Source: Planctomycetota bacterium (GTDB taxonomy: Bacteria; Planctomycetota; Phycisphaerae; WQYP01). From it: a DNA stretch of 32,285 bases. The position numbers and the translations under genes are program-made. Each line of letters opens with the position of its first letter. Positions within the stretch are counted from its first letter, which is position 1. The notes beneath the pieces were generated by a model. The model ran no database searches, had not been told where the DNA came from, and was given only the letters and a program-made list of their open reading frames with translations. The DNA lies in assembly GCA_021852275.1 (NCBI GenBank), contig JAJZNX010000172.1:1-32285 (forward strand), in the 5' to 3' direction. This document shows, piece by piece, positions 9,773 through 17,403 of the stretch.

Positions 9773-10573
9773 CTAAGCCACCCGATCTGCACTTGGTGTA
9801 AATGGAAAATCCAGGCCATGCGGAAACACGTCCGTGCCCCGGTACCCAAGCAGCGCCTGGGCGGGACGTGGGTCATAAAGACATTCGGAATCGCTGGAAA
9901 AAACGTACACAATTGCAAAGGCTTCGGAGATTTGAACCGGCCAAGCCTCTTCCACGACACGGATAAAAAAGTCTCGGCAGTCGTGATGACTCAGGTACAA
10001 GGCCCGGTGAGAGCGTGTCTGGGCTATTTTCTGGGCCTCGCGGGCGGTACGCGGCAGCCAGCCCAGCCGTGCGGCAATCACTTGTAAGCCACGGACTGCC
10101 GCCATCTTGCCCATCTGTTCGACACATACCTTGCTCAAAGCGTAATAATCCCGCGGTGCTGTTGGTGTGGCGGCCGTGGCTACAACACCCTCCTGCATAC
10201 CGCCGGCAACCACCCGGAACGTGCTGGCCAGCAACACCCGCTTCACTCCGGCGGCCAGGCATTGTTCCAGCAGGTAATACGTACCGATGATATTGTTGGG
10301 CACCAGATGTGTTACAAAATCATGCACATCAGGTGTGGCTGCCAGGTGTATGACGGTATCCACATCGGCGACGCACCGGGCTACTGCCGCCACATCCACC
10401 AGATTGCCAATCATGGATTCACTTAAATCGGCACTGTTCTGGAAATCAAAACCACGGACGAAGTGTCCGCGTTTGCGCAGGGTTGCTCCCACTGTTCGTC
10501 CTATGGCACCTGCACTGCCGGTAAGCGCGATGCGATGCGGTTGGCTGGCTGAAGTCAAGGCAGTCTCCATCAT
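9773..10573 (-). CDS. NAD(P)-dependent epimerase/dehydrogenase (extended SDR family)
   Basis: A Rossmann-fold protein of the SDR superfamily. The nucleotide-binding motif TGSAGAIG is near the N-terminus, VIHLAATPDV is the NNAG-like strand, and YYALSK supplies the catalytic Tyr and Lys; a Ser/Thr-rich strand (LLASTFRVVAGG) comes before it. Size and the short C-terminal domain resemble uronate dehydrogenase-type enzymes and small sugar epimerases; the substrate cannot be told. The start at 10573 is chosen because GGAGG lies 10 bases upstream; the ORF track begins 27 bases earlier. It is divergent from thiS and convergent with atpD, with a 5-base gap between stops and no visible terminator. Confidence 0.8.
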   Translation of the reverse strand: MMETALTSASQPHRIALTGSAGAIGRTVGATLRKRGHFVRGFDFQNSADLSESMIGNLVDVAAVARCVADVDTVIHLAATPDVHDFVTHLVPNNIIGTYYLLEQCLAAGVKRVLLASTFRVVAGGMQEGVVATAATPTAPRDYYALSKVCVEQMGKMAAVRGLQVIAARLGWLPRTAREAQKIAQTRSHRALYLSHHDCRDFFIRVVEEAWPVQISEAFAIVYVFSSDSECLYDPRPAQALLGYRGTDVFPHGLDFPFTPSADRVA

Positions 10574-10615
10574 TGTCACTGTGCCTCCATAGCCGTGCAT
10601 GCGTTCAGGTTGGCT

Positions 10616-10632
10616 TGATCATGGAGTGATCA
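10616..10632. promoter_or_regulatory. Paired TGATCA palindromes, possible operator
   Basis: Two identical palindromic hexamers, TGATCA at 10616-10621 and 10627-10632, are spaced 11 bases centre to centre, one helical turn. They lie in the divergent region between the SDR gene and thiS, about 43 bases upstream of the SDR start. This arrangement suits a dimeric regulator but may be chance. Confidence 0.25.
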
Positions 10633-10715
10633 CACCCGCCGTCGAACACAGCGGCGATTATCATAAGAGTGCGATAAGGGCTGTTCAACTGGCGGATGCT
10701 CTCCCCTGTTATTTA

Positions 10716-10724
10716 TGGTAAAAT
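10716..10724 (+). promoter_or_regulatory. Extended -10 promoter of thiS, possibly leaderless
   Basis: TGGTAAAAT is a good extended -10 element (TGnTAnAAT) with no recognisable -35. The ATG of thiS lies 7 bases after it, so transcription would start at or next to the start codon. No Shine-Dalgarno sequence is present in front of that ATG. Together these suggest a leaderless mRNA. Confidence 0.5.
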
Positions 10725-10731
10725 AAATCTC

Positions 10732-10932
10732 ATGGAAGTCGTGGTAAATGGCCAAATCAAACAGGTTGTCGAAGGTATATCGGTGCAGGAGCTATTGGAT
10801 CAATTCCAGATCAAGCCGATACGCGTAGCGGTAGAACGCAACCGTGAAATTGTGACCCGGAAGCAATTTTCCGCCACACGGCTGACTGCCGGCGACCAGA
10901 TTGAAATTGTTACATTTGTGGGTGGTGGATAA
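10732..10932 (+). CDS. thiS: Sulfur carrier protein ThiS
   Basis: A ubiquitin-like protein of 66 residues ending in the diagnostic Gly-Gly tail (VTFVGGG), which is adenylated and then thiocarboxylated to carry sulfur for the thiazole ring of thiamine. The fold is recognisable from MEVVVNGQ, the middle [11 protein letters not shown] and the final strand [12 protein letters not shown]. The ORF track starts 36 bases earlier, but the family start is the ATG at 10732. The gene is followed at once by thiG, its direct partner. No thiF, thiH, thiE or TPP riboswitch is seen nearby. Confidence 0.95.
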   Translation: MEVVVNGQIKQVVEGISVQELLDQFQIKPIRVAVERNREIVTRKQFSATRLTAGDQIEIVTFVGGG

Positions 10933-10980
10933 GAGCTGGTGCCACGCAGGCTAATGACGGCAACTTGGTGGAAGGTAATG

Positions 10981-11796
10981 ATGGATAATAATGGATTAAA
11001 AATTGGATCTTACGCCTTAACCTCCCGGCTTATTGTGGGTACGGGTAAATATTCCTCGCTGGAATTGATGCGCGATTGTCATGCTGCCAGCGGATCCAAC
11101 TGTGTAACGGTGGCGGTGCGACGGGAACGACTGGTGGATAAAACCTCGGGCCGGAATATTCTGGATTTTATTGATCCTGAAAAGTACATCCTGTTGCCCA
11201 ACACGGCAGGCTGCTTTACCGCCGAGGAAGTGGTGCGCGTAGCCCGGCTGGGGCGGGAAATGCTCACTGATTCGGGTTTTCGCGGGGCCGACTGGGTGAA
11301 GCTGGAATGTCTCGGTGATACCACAACCTTGTTGCCTGAACCGGTGGGTACGCTACAAGCACTGAAAACTTTGGTAGCAGATGGGTTTCAGGTGTTGGTT
11401 TATTGTTCCGATGACGTCATGCTCTGTAAGCGCCTGCAAGATGAAGGGGCCGCGGCGATTATGCCTGCCGGTTCGCCCATTGGCTCAGGGCAGGGGGTCC
11501 TGAATCCAAATGCCATTCGCATCATTCTAGAGCAACTCAAGGAGAAAAATCCAGATTATCCGGTGATTGTCGATGCCGGGGTGGGAACCGCCAGTGATGT
11601 GAGTCTGGCCATGGAACTCGGTGTTGATGGCGTGCTGCTCAACACGGCTATTGCTGGGGCTAAAGTCCCGTTGCAGATGGCCAAAGCCATGGGGCTGGCA
11701 ACGCTGTCTGGGCGACTGGCGTTTGAGGCGGGTAGAATTCCCCGCAAACTCTATGCTACCGCGAGTAGTCCATGGGAAGGGCGAATCAATGCGTAA
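10981..11796 (+). CDS. thiG: Thiazole synthase ThiG
   Basis: ThiG condenses deoxyxylulose 5-phosphate, dehydroglycine and the ThiS thiocarboxylate into the thiamine thiazole phosphate. The TIM-barrel protein (271 residues) opens with [21 protein letters not shown], has the CVTVAVRRE strand, the Schiff-base Lys in [21 protein letters not shown] and the phosphate-binding [12 protein letters not shown], all family hallmarks. GAAGG (10971-10975) fits the ATG at 10981; an ATG directly before it (10978) and the upstream GTG (10939) are in frame. It lies 48 bases after thiS, in the same operon. The 57 bases to the convergent secA-like gene contain no clear terminator. Confidence 0.95.
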   Translation: MDNNGLKIGSYALTSRLIVGTGKYSSLELMRDCHAASGSNCVTVAVRRERLVDKTSGRNILDFIDPEKYILLPNTAGCFTAEEVVRVARLGREMLTDSGFRGADWVKLECLGDTTTLLPEPVGTLQALKTLVADGFQVLVYCSDDVMLCKRLQDEGAAAIMPAGSPIGSGQGVLNPNAIRIILEQLKEKNPDYPVIVDAGVGTASDVSLAMELGVDGVLLNTAIAGAKVPLQMAKAMGLATLSGRLAFEAGRIPRKLYATASSPWEGRINA

Positions 11797-11853
11797 ATCA
11801 GAGGACTGTTTCCATCGAATATGCGGGACCCGCGTTCTGTGGGATCCGGCACA

Positions 11854-13830
11854 TTATCCAGTGTTGCCCGAGAAACTCAACGATTCTTCCAGCCAGTGAT
11901 CTGTAAGGGCTACCGTTTGGCGCTGCCGATGAGAACTTCGGCTGGCCCGGTGCTGCGCAACCGACACCAACCAGGCGGCCAGCCATCGCGGCTGAACGTG
12001 GCCGTTTCGAAAAACTTTTGCCAGCATTTTCGCGATGCGTGGCGTGTGTGTTTGCAGCAGGATGTCATCCAAGGCACAAAAATGAATGGACTCGCCAGGG
12101 TCGCCCTGCCGCCCCGCTCGTCCGGCCAATTGCCGGTCAATCCGTGCAGCATCATTGATATCCGCTGCTATTACGTACAATCCGCCCGCATTGCGTGCAG
12201 CGGCATCAAGGCGGATATCGGTACCGCGTCCGGCCATGTTGGTAGCCACAGTAATTTGACCGCTGCGTCCGGCTGCGGCGACAATATGGGCTTCCCGGGC
12301 ATGTTGAACGGCATTTAACACATGATGTGGCAGCCCCAGCTTGGTCAGTTGGGCTGACAATGTCTCGCTGGCCGCAACACTGCGGGTGCCTACCAGAATG
12401 GGCCGTTTCTGCTGATGCAGTTGTGCAATGATCGCAATCACCGCTTCGTATTTATTCTTCTCCGTGGCAAACACCCGCAGACCCTGGTGGCCGCGAATGC
12501 AGGGGCGGTGCGTAGGCAACACCACCAGCGGCCTTTGGTAAATATGCCACAGTTCGCCCTGTACTTCGGCCAAAGTTCCGGACATGCCGCTTAAATGCAT
12601 ATACAGACGGAAGAATCGCTGGTAGCTGATGCGTGCCAATGTTTCGCGCATAGCCTGAATTTCAACATTTTCCCGGGCCTGAATCACCTGGTGCAGGCCA
12701 TCATGCCACATACGGTCCGGCATAAGCCGCCCGGTAAATTCATCTACAATTACAACCCTGGAATTCTGGATGACATATTGTTTGCCCGGATGGTAAAAAT
12801 GGCGGGCCACCAGTACCTGCGTAAGAAGTTCCTCGCTACGATGTTGTGAATGCCATAAGCCATGAAGCCCTTGACGCTGGTTCGCCAACCGGGTGTGGCC
12901 GCTCCGGGTCAATTCTACTTGCTTGCGAGTGGCATGAGGGGTGTAGTCCAACCCCGGCTGAAAGTCTTCGGCCATGGCAATCGCCTGGCGAAAGCAATCC
13001 ATCTCATCACGATTGACTTGTCCGCCAGAAATGAGCAATGGAGTGATGGCTTCATCAATCAAAATAGAATCGGCCTCATCCACGATGGCAAAATAAAGGC
13101 CGCGCTGAACCAGTCGTCCGGCCAGGGTAAAGTCGATATCATGCAGCATAGCACCGGATCCACGGCCCGCCGGCCCCAACACCAGTTTGTCCCGCAGGAA
13201 ATCGAAGCAAACCTCCTTGTTGGTACAATACGTAACATCGGCGGCATAGGCCTGTCGTCGGCGCGGTCCATCCATGCCTTCGCCGATATAATCCGCGGTC
13301 AGACCGCAAAAGTGATATAGTTTGGCAAACTGCTCTGCATCCCGCTGTGCCAGGTAGTCGTTGACCGTAATGATATGGCAGCCGCGCCGCCGCCAGCCCG
13401 CCATAATCGCCGGTAGTGTGGCGGTGAGTGATTTTCCTTCACCGGTGGCCATTTCCACCAGCGATCCGTCAAAAAGAGCCAGCGCACCGGCCACTTGCAC
13501 CTCGTAGGGTTCTTCACCGGTGAGGCGCAATGCCGCTTCCCGAATCAAGGCTGCCGCATGGATGCGGTCTGCAGGCGTATCCCGATTGCGGCCGAATACT
13601 TCCGCCGTTTCCGTCAAACGTTGTTGCAGTTGTGATTCGGTAAGAACCTGCACAGCGGCTCGTAATTGATGGACCGCTGTAGCTTTCCGCATATAAATAT
13701 GCCGTCGCGGCACCATGCGCCGAACCATGCCGGCACCCTTATGCCAAAAAGCATCTAGGCCACGCGGAATTGGAGGAGGAGCCTCCAACCGCCCGAGCAT
13801 GCGCCAAAGATCACTGGGTATTGTTGTCAT
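11854..13830 (-). CDS. Short SecA-like preprotein translocase ATPase
   Basis: A paralogue of SecA with a complete motor core. In order it has the nucleotide-binding region with Walker A (MATGEGKS, about residues 127-134), TVNDYLAQRDAE, YCTNKEVCFDFLRD, Walker B (VDEADSILIDEA), the preprotein cross-linking domain (VDEFTGRLMPDRMWHDGLHQ), SGMSGTLAE and a second motor domain with ATNMAGRGTDI and GRAGRQGDPGE. After this only about 80 residues remain, so most of the helical scaffold and wing and the zinc-binding tail of standard SecA (about 850-900 aa) are missing. QLAGRAGRQ has Ala where SecA usually has Arg (QLRGR). The ATG at 13830 is preferred (AGGA 8 bases upstream); a GTG at 13869 is possible. 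It follows the M50 gene closely, so the two should act together. Confidence 0.85.
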   Translation of the reverse strand: MTTIPSDLWRMLGRLEAPPPIPRGLDAFWHKGAGMVRRMVPRRHIYMRKATAVHQLRAAVQVLTESQLQQRLTETAEVFGRNRDTPADRIHAAALIREAALRLTGEEPYEVQVAGALALFDGSLVEMATGEGKSLTATLPAIMAGWRRRGCHIITVNDYLAQRDAEQFAKLYHFCGLTADYIGEGMDGPRRRQAYAADVTYCTNKEVCFDFLRDKLVLGPAGRGSGAMLHDIDFTLAGRLVQRGLYFAIVDEADSILIDEAITPLLISGGQVNRDEMDCFRQAIAMAEDFQPGLDYTPHATRKQVELTRSGHTRLANQRQGLHGLWHSQHRSEELLTQVLVARHFYHPGKQYVIQNSRVVIVDEFTGRLMPDRMWHDGLHQVIQARENVEIQAMRETLARISYQRFFRLYMHLSGMSGTLAEVQGELWHIYQRPLVVLPTHRPCIRGHQGLRVFATEKNKYEAVIAIIAQLHQQKRPILVGTRSVAASETLSAQLTKLGLPHHVLNAVQHAREAHIVAAAGRSGQITVATNMAGRGTDIRLDAAARNAGGLYVIAADINDAARIDRQLAGRAGRQGDPGESIHFCALDDILLQTHTPRIAKMLAKVFRNGHVQPRWLAAWLVSVAQHRASRSSHRQRQTVALTDHWLEESLSFSGNTG

Positions 13831-13890
13831 TCTCACCATCCTGGGTGCAAATGTCCGGCTGGGGCACACTTTGGTCGCCCTGACATCATC

Positions 13891-16095
13891 CTATGCTCCG
13901 CCGTGAGATTCCAGGGCTCGCCGCAACATGTCCACTAATTGCATCGCCAGAGATTCATCGGGCAAAGCCAGGCGCATCTGCACACGTTGTCCCGGTAACC
14001 ACGCCACCGGTTCGCGGGGCTGTACTTCCAGCAGAAAAACCGGAGTGCCGGTTGCCAGCGGCTCATTCCGTTGCGGATTGGGAGCGAATGGTCCGCCACC
14101 AAGGTAACTTAAGGCGGCGGAAGGAAGAGTATTGCCACCGGCCGGAAATTCGCGGTGGATGACGGCGGGCACTACCGGACCTGGCCGCCCATAAACCCGT
14201 ATCTCGGTGTTGTGCGATCCGGCGCGAATGATGCGTCCTGCCCTGTTTTGGTCTGCCGCGCCGAAAACCAGCATGGTTTGCCAATTGGCAACGGTGCCCA
14301 CTTGCTGTCCTCTGTGCAAGTATGCTCCAATATGCAGGTGCAGGCTGGGGGCAATCCAAGTGCCGGATACGGGCGCCGAGATCGTCAATTCCGAGACTTT
14401 ATGGCGCAGCCGCACCAGCCTCTCGGCGATAGCTTGAATTTCATGGTGATAAATCTGGGCTTTGGCCGGACTGTGGTCCAGAGCCTTGCGCCAGCGAACT
14501 TTGGCCGCATCCCAGCGGCCGACCAATGCGGCCAGTTTGCTCTGCAGTGAAGGGTTTACCAGCCGGAGTAACACCGTGCCGTTTTTTCCGGCATGTACCA
14601 GCCGACTACTGGGAAGAAAGCTTTCCAGAAATCCGCTGGTCTGTACGTAAATGCGCCGTTGGATTTTGGCTCTGGTCACCCCTTCCACTCGGCAATGATT
14701 CGGCAGTGGAATCAACCCCACCGTTCCCGCCAGCAGCAGCACTGCGGCCAGACTTATCAGCACGGCCCGGGTCCGGTGCTGCAGCAGTTCCGGACTATCC
14801 AGCAGATACCATACCCCGCGCCCCAGCGGCACCAGCAACCACACTGCAATCCCCGCAGCGGCCATTACCGCCAGCAGCAGCATAATTTCCGGATGGTTGT
14901 GCAATTCACGCACCAGAAACAGCACGATCAGGCTGGAAACCAGTACGCGCACAATACCCGCCAGCAGCAGATAAACCACCAACCATACCTTCTGCCCAGG
15001 TGTATCCGCAGGATTCACCATGTGTTCCAGACGAAAAGCATATCGCTTGATCAGATATGTCGCATATTGAATGGACCTGCCGAACAGATTGGGTATTTCC
15101 AGCAGGTCCGACAAAATATAGTATCCATCGTAACGAAGAAACGGATTGGCATTAAAAATCACCGTGGTAACGCTGGCGATGAACATGAGATTGTATGCAA
15201 AATCATGCAGCGTGGATGCCGGGCTGCTTAAAGCCCAGACCATGGCGGCTGAGGCGGCCAGCGCAAATTCCACCCACATGCCGGCCGCACCTACGATGGC
15301 CCGCTGCCAGCGGTTTTTCAGCAACCACGCGCTGGAGGCATCCACGTAAGGAACCGGGGTAAAAACCAGCAGCATCAACCCTATTACATGCACCTCTCCC
15401 GAGGTGCCGTTTTGATGGCCGAATTTTTTACAGGCAATGGCGTGGCCCGATTCATGCACCAGTTTATCCAGCACAAAGGCTCCGTAGAGCAGTAGCCAAT
15501 TGTCCGGCCTTAAAATATGTGATGCGCTGGCCAACGCTGCCCCCAATCCAGGGCCGCGGTTTAAAAGGGTGTAAATCCCCGCAAGTATCACCGCCAGCCA
15601 CACCACCAAGCCGGGCCACGAAAATATCCAGCCGACTAAAAAGATACCTTTTTCTAAAATTGCGTCTGGGTCAAAAATTGGAATCCGCGGAAACAGCACG
15701 TTCATCAGTGCGTTCTGGAGTTCGCGCTTTTTACGCTTCTTGTAGCGTTCAAACATGCCGGCAGCATCCGGCGGCAACTCCGATTCCAGAAGGTTGTTGG
15801 AAGCTAGCTGTCCCAGTAAATCCAAGGCTTCGCCTTGCGTAGGGGCCTCATCTCCCAGCACCTTGCAGCAACTTTCCCATGCTTCCCGCAGCGTGCGCGT
15901 GCCATCCAGCAGACCCAGCAACTGGTAGCCCGGCTGGGGCAGACTAAACGCAGCATTATTGGCTTGATCCAGCACCACATAACGCCTTTGTCCGCGGTAC
16001 CTTTGCCGCACAATATGTACACTGCTGCGGATGCGCAGTTTTAAGTCGGCCACGCGATACCAGGATTCATGGAATGTCGGCAACACAGGTGACAT
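13891..16095 (-). CDS. PqqD-like / M50 zinc metalloprotease / HlyD-like adaptor fusion
   Basis: This is a 734-residue membrane protein with three parts. Residues 25-110 resemble PqqD-type peptide-binding domains (VVLDQANNAAFSL, LLGLLDGTRTLREAW). Residues 150-455 form a polytopic M50/site-2-protease-like core with about eight membrane helices, the zinc motif HESGH (214-218) and NPFLRYDG with the third-ligand Asp (about 323). The C-terminal 280 residues look like an HlyD/biotinyl-lipoyl adaptor, with a short coiled coil and TISAPVSGTWIAPSLHLHIG. The layout resembles the YydH-type peptide zinc metalloproteases and adaptor proteins of peptide exporters. Substrate is unknown. AGGAG lies 12 bases before the ATG, a long spacing. 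The SecA-like gene begins downstream in the same direction. Confidence 0.82.
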   Translation of the reverse strand: MSPVLPTFHESWYRVADLKLRIRSSVHIVRQRYRGQRRYVVLDQANNAAFSLPQPGYQLLGLLDGTRTLREAWESCCKVLGDEAPTQGEALDLLGQLASNNLLESELPPDAAGMFERYKKRKKRELQNALMNVLFPRIPIFDPDAILEKGIFLVGWIFSWPGLVVWLAVILAGIYTLLNRGPGLGAALASASHILRPDNWLLLYGAFVLDKLVHESGHAIACKKFGHQNGTSGEVHVIGLMLLVFTPVPYVDASSAWLLKNRWQRAIVGAAGMWVEFALAASAAMVWALSSPASTLHDFAYNLMFIASVTTVIFNANPFLRYDGYYILSDLLEIPNLFGRSIQYATYLIKRYAFRLEHMVNPADTPGQKVWLVVYLLLAGIVRVLVSSLIVLFLVRELHNHPEIMLLLAVMAAAGIAVWLLVPLGRGVWYLLDSPELLQHRTRAVLISLAAVLLLAGTVGLIPLPNHCRVEGVTRAKIQRRIYVQTSGFLESFLPSSRLVHAGKNGTVLLRLVNPSLQSKLAALVGRWDAAKVRWRKALDHSPAKAQIYHHEIQAIAERLVRLRHKVSELTISAPVSGTWIAPSLHLHIGAYLHRGQQVGTVANWQTMLVFGAADQNRAGRIIRAGSHNTEIRVYGRPGPVVPAVIHREFPAGGNTLPSAALSYLGGGPFAPNPQRNEPLATGTPVFLLEVQPREPVAWLPGQRVQMRLALPDESLAMQLVDMLRRALESHGGA

Positions 16096-16119
16096 TAAAA
16101 GAGTTGACTCCTAAACAGG

Positions 16120-16128
16120 ATATTACCA
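16120..16128 (-). promoter_or_regulatory. Extended -10 promoter of the M50-SecA-like operon
   Basis: Read on the minus strand the bases are TGGTAATAT, an extended -10 element. TTGCCA, further upstream, is too far from it for a standard spacer (though 18 bases from an alternative TACAAG), so the -35 is uncertain. The site is about 25 bases before the M50 start codon and would give a short leader containing the AGGAG box. Confidence 0.4.
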
Positions 16129-16286
16129 GTCTTGTACCAGAAACCAGCGGTTTTTGGCAACTGCCCGCACCGGCAAGCGGATGAACTGGGGTTTGCGACG
16201 AATGGCCTGATCGAGTCTGGTCAGGTACCCTTGCTACATTTTGGGAACACGGCATAATGCCCGCGGAGGGATGAAGGACAGGGTAG

Positions 16287-16325
16287 TGGCGTACTTGGAC
16301 GGCCGGGCAACGGTCCAAGTCGCCA
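16287..16325. repeat. 13-bp inverted repeat (hairpin) with one bulged base
   Basis: TGGCG-t-ACTTGGAC (16287-16300) and GTCCAAGTCGCCA (16313-16325) pair over 13 base pairs with a single bulged T and a 12-base loop. No T-tract follows on either strand, so a simple terminator is unlikely. It may be an operator, an mRNA or small-RNA hairpin, or a dispersed repeat unit. Confidence 0.6.
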
Positions 16326-16373
16326 ACACGATCGCTTGTGCCTCTGCCGCAGATTAACCCCGGTGTTGCGTCG

Positions 16374-16405
16374 TTGACAACCCATGTCTTCCCGCTACGT
16401 ATGAA
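16374..16405 (+). promoter_or_regulatory. Candidate promoter of nfo-aroDE
   Basis: A perfect -35 TTGACA (16374-16379) is followed by TACGTA at a spacing of 16 or TATGAA at 20; neither -10 is strong. A TACTGT preceded by TGg (16429-16437) is a second possible -10 close to the gene. Confidence 0.35.
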
Positions 16406-16449
16406 TAACATCATCGTCCGGGAAGAAATGGTACTGTGGAGTATTTCTG

Positions 16450-17403
16450 GTGTTTGGTTCGCATTTATCAATTGCTGGAGGCCTGTATCGTGCCCTTGAG
16501 GCAGCGCAAAAATTAAATCTGCAAACCGTACAGATATTCACTCGCAATCAGCAGCAATGGAAAAGCCCGGACCTTCTGCCGCAAACCATTGCGGATTTCC
16601 GACACGCGGCAGACGCCGCCGGTTTTTCCCAGATCGTCGCTCACGATTCTTACCTGGTTAATTTAGCTGCCCCTGACCCGCAACTAAGAAAAAAAAGCCT
16701 GGAGGCTTTTACGAATGAAATTCAACGCTGCGACACCCTGGGAATTCGCTATCTGGTAACCCATGGTGGATCGCATGGCGGATCTGGCGAGAATGAGGGT
16801 TTATGGCAATTGACTGAATCGCTCCGGGCGGCTTTTGCCGCCACGCCCGGTTCCACAGTCATCGTATGTCTGGAAACCACTGCGGGCCAGGGCAATGCAC
16901 TATGCTGGCGGTTTGAACATCTCTCACGGATACTTCAGAACCTCGGCAAGCCCGCGCGAATCGGCGTTTGCATGGATACCTGTCATGTTCTTGCCGCCGG
17001 TTATGATATTACCAGTGAGGCGGGCATGGCCAATGTGTGGCAAGAATTTAATCGCGTGGTTGGACTGGAATGGCTGAAAGTCATGCATCTCAACGATAGC
17101 CTCAAACCTTTGGGCAGTCGGGTGGATCGCCATGCGCATATTGGCCGCGGATACGTAGGACTTGGTGCATTTCGATTTATCTGTCGGTATCCGCAATTGC
17201 ACCACATCCCAAAAATTCTGGAAACCGCCAAAGAAGATGCCCCCGATGGACGGCCATGGGATGTGATCAATATAGAGGTACTGCAGGCATTGGCGACGGA
17301 CCAGCCGGTAACACTCCAGAAGTTTTCTCAGCCTGAAAAAAATACCATCCTGATGTCTGCGGCGCAAAAACGTCCCTCGTTCCAGAGGGGAACGCAAAAA
17401 TGA
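16450..17403 (+). CDS. nfo: Endonuclease IV (apurinic/apyrimidinic endonuclease)
   Basis: A zinc-dependent TIM-barrel enzyme of base-excision repair that cuts DNA 5' to abasic sites. The hallmarks run in order: FGSHLSIAGGLYRAL at the start, FTRNQQQW, LETTAGQG (usually LENTAGQG), VCMDTCHVLAAGYD, HLNDSLKPLGSRVDRHAHIGRG and ILET, which together supply the three-zinc site. The GTG start has GGAG 8 bases upstream. At 317 residues it is about 35 longer than E. coli Nfo because of a C-terminal tail of no known role. Its stop overlaps the aroDE start by 4 bases (ATGA), so the two are translationally coupled although their functions are unrelated. Confidence 0.93.
   Translation: MFGSHLSIAGGLYRALEAAQKLNLQTVQIFTRNQQQWKSPDLLPQTIADFRHAADAAGFSQIVAHDSYLVNLAAPDPQLRKKSLEAFTNEIQRCDTLGIRYLVTHGGSHGGSGENEGLWQLTESLRAAFAATPGSTVIVCLETTAGQGNALCWRFEHLSRILQNLGKPARIGVCMDTCHVLAAGYDITSEAGMANVWQEFNRVVGLEWLKVMHLNDSLKPLGSRVDRHAHIGRGYVGLGAFRFICRYPQLHHIPKILETAKEDAPDGRPWDVINIEVLQALATDQPVTLQKFSQPEKNTILMSAAQKRPSFQRGTQK

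Larger units (their letters stand above)
16096..16449. other. 354-base intergenic region between the M50 gene and nfo
   Basis: No supported gene. The 134-residue minus-strand ORF across it has no family resemblance and runs into nfo. The region contains promoter candidates facing both ways and a strong hairpin at 16287-16325. Confidence 0.5.

Noticed and set aside
10600-10731. TPP riboswitch upstream of thiS
   Set aside because: No thi-box sequence is visible, and the promoter lies directly at the start codon, leaving no leader.
11821-13320. Plus-strand ORFs of 84-165 residues opposite the SecA-like gene
   Set aside because: The SecA motifs are all on the minus strand; these are antisense shadows.
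14155-15349. Plus-strand ORFs (up to 212 residues) opposite the M50 gene
   Set aside because: The Gln/His-rich translation is an antisense shadow of a hydrophobic coding strand.
16067-16471. 134-residue minus-strand ORF between the M50 gene and nfo
   Set aside because: No family resemblance, no ribosome-binding site, overlaps nfo and the M50 start, and spans a strong hairpin and promoter-like sites.
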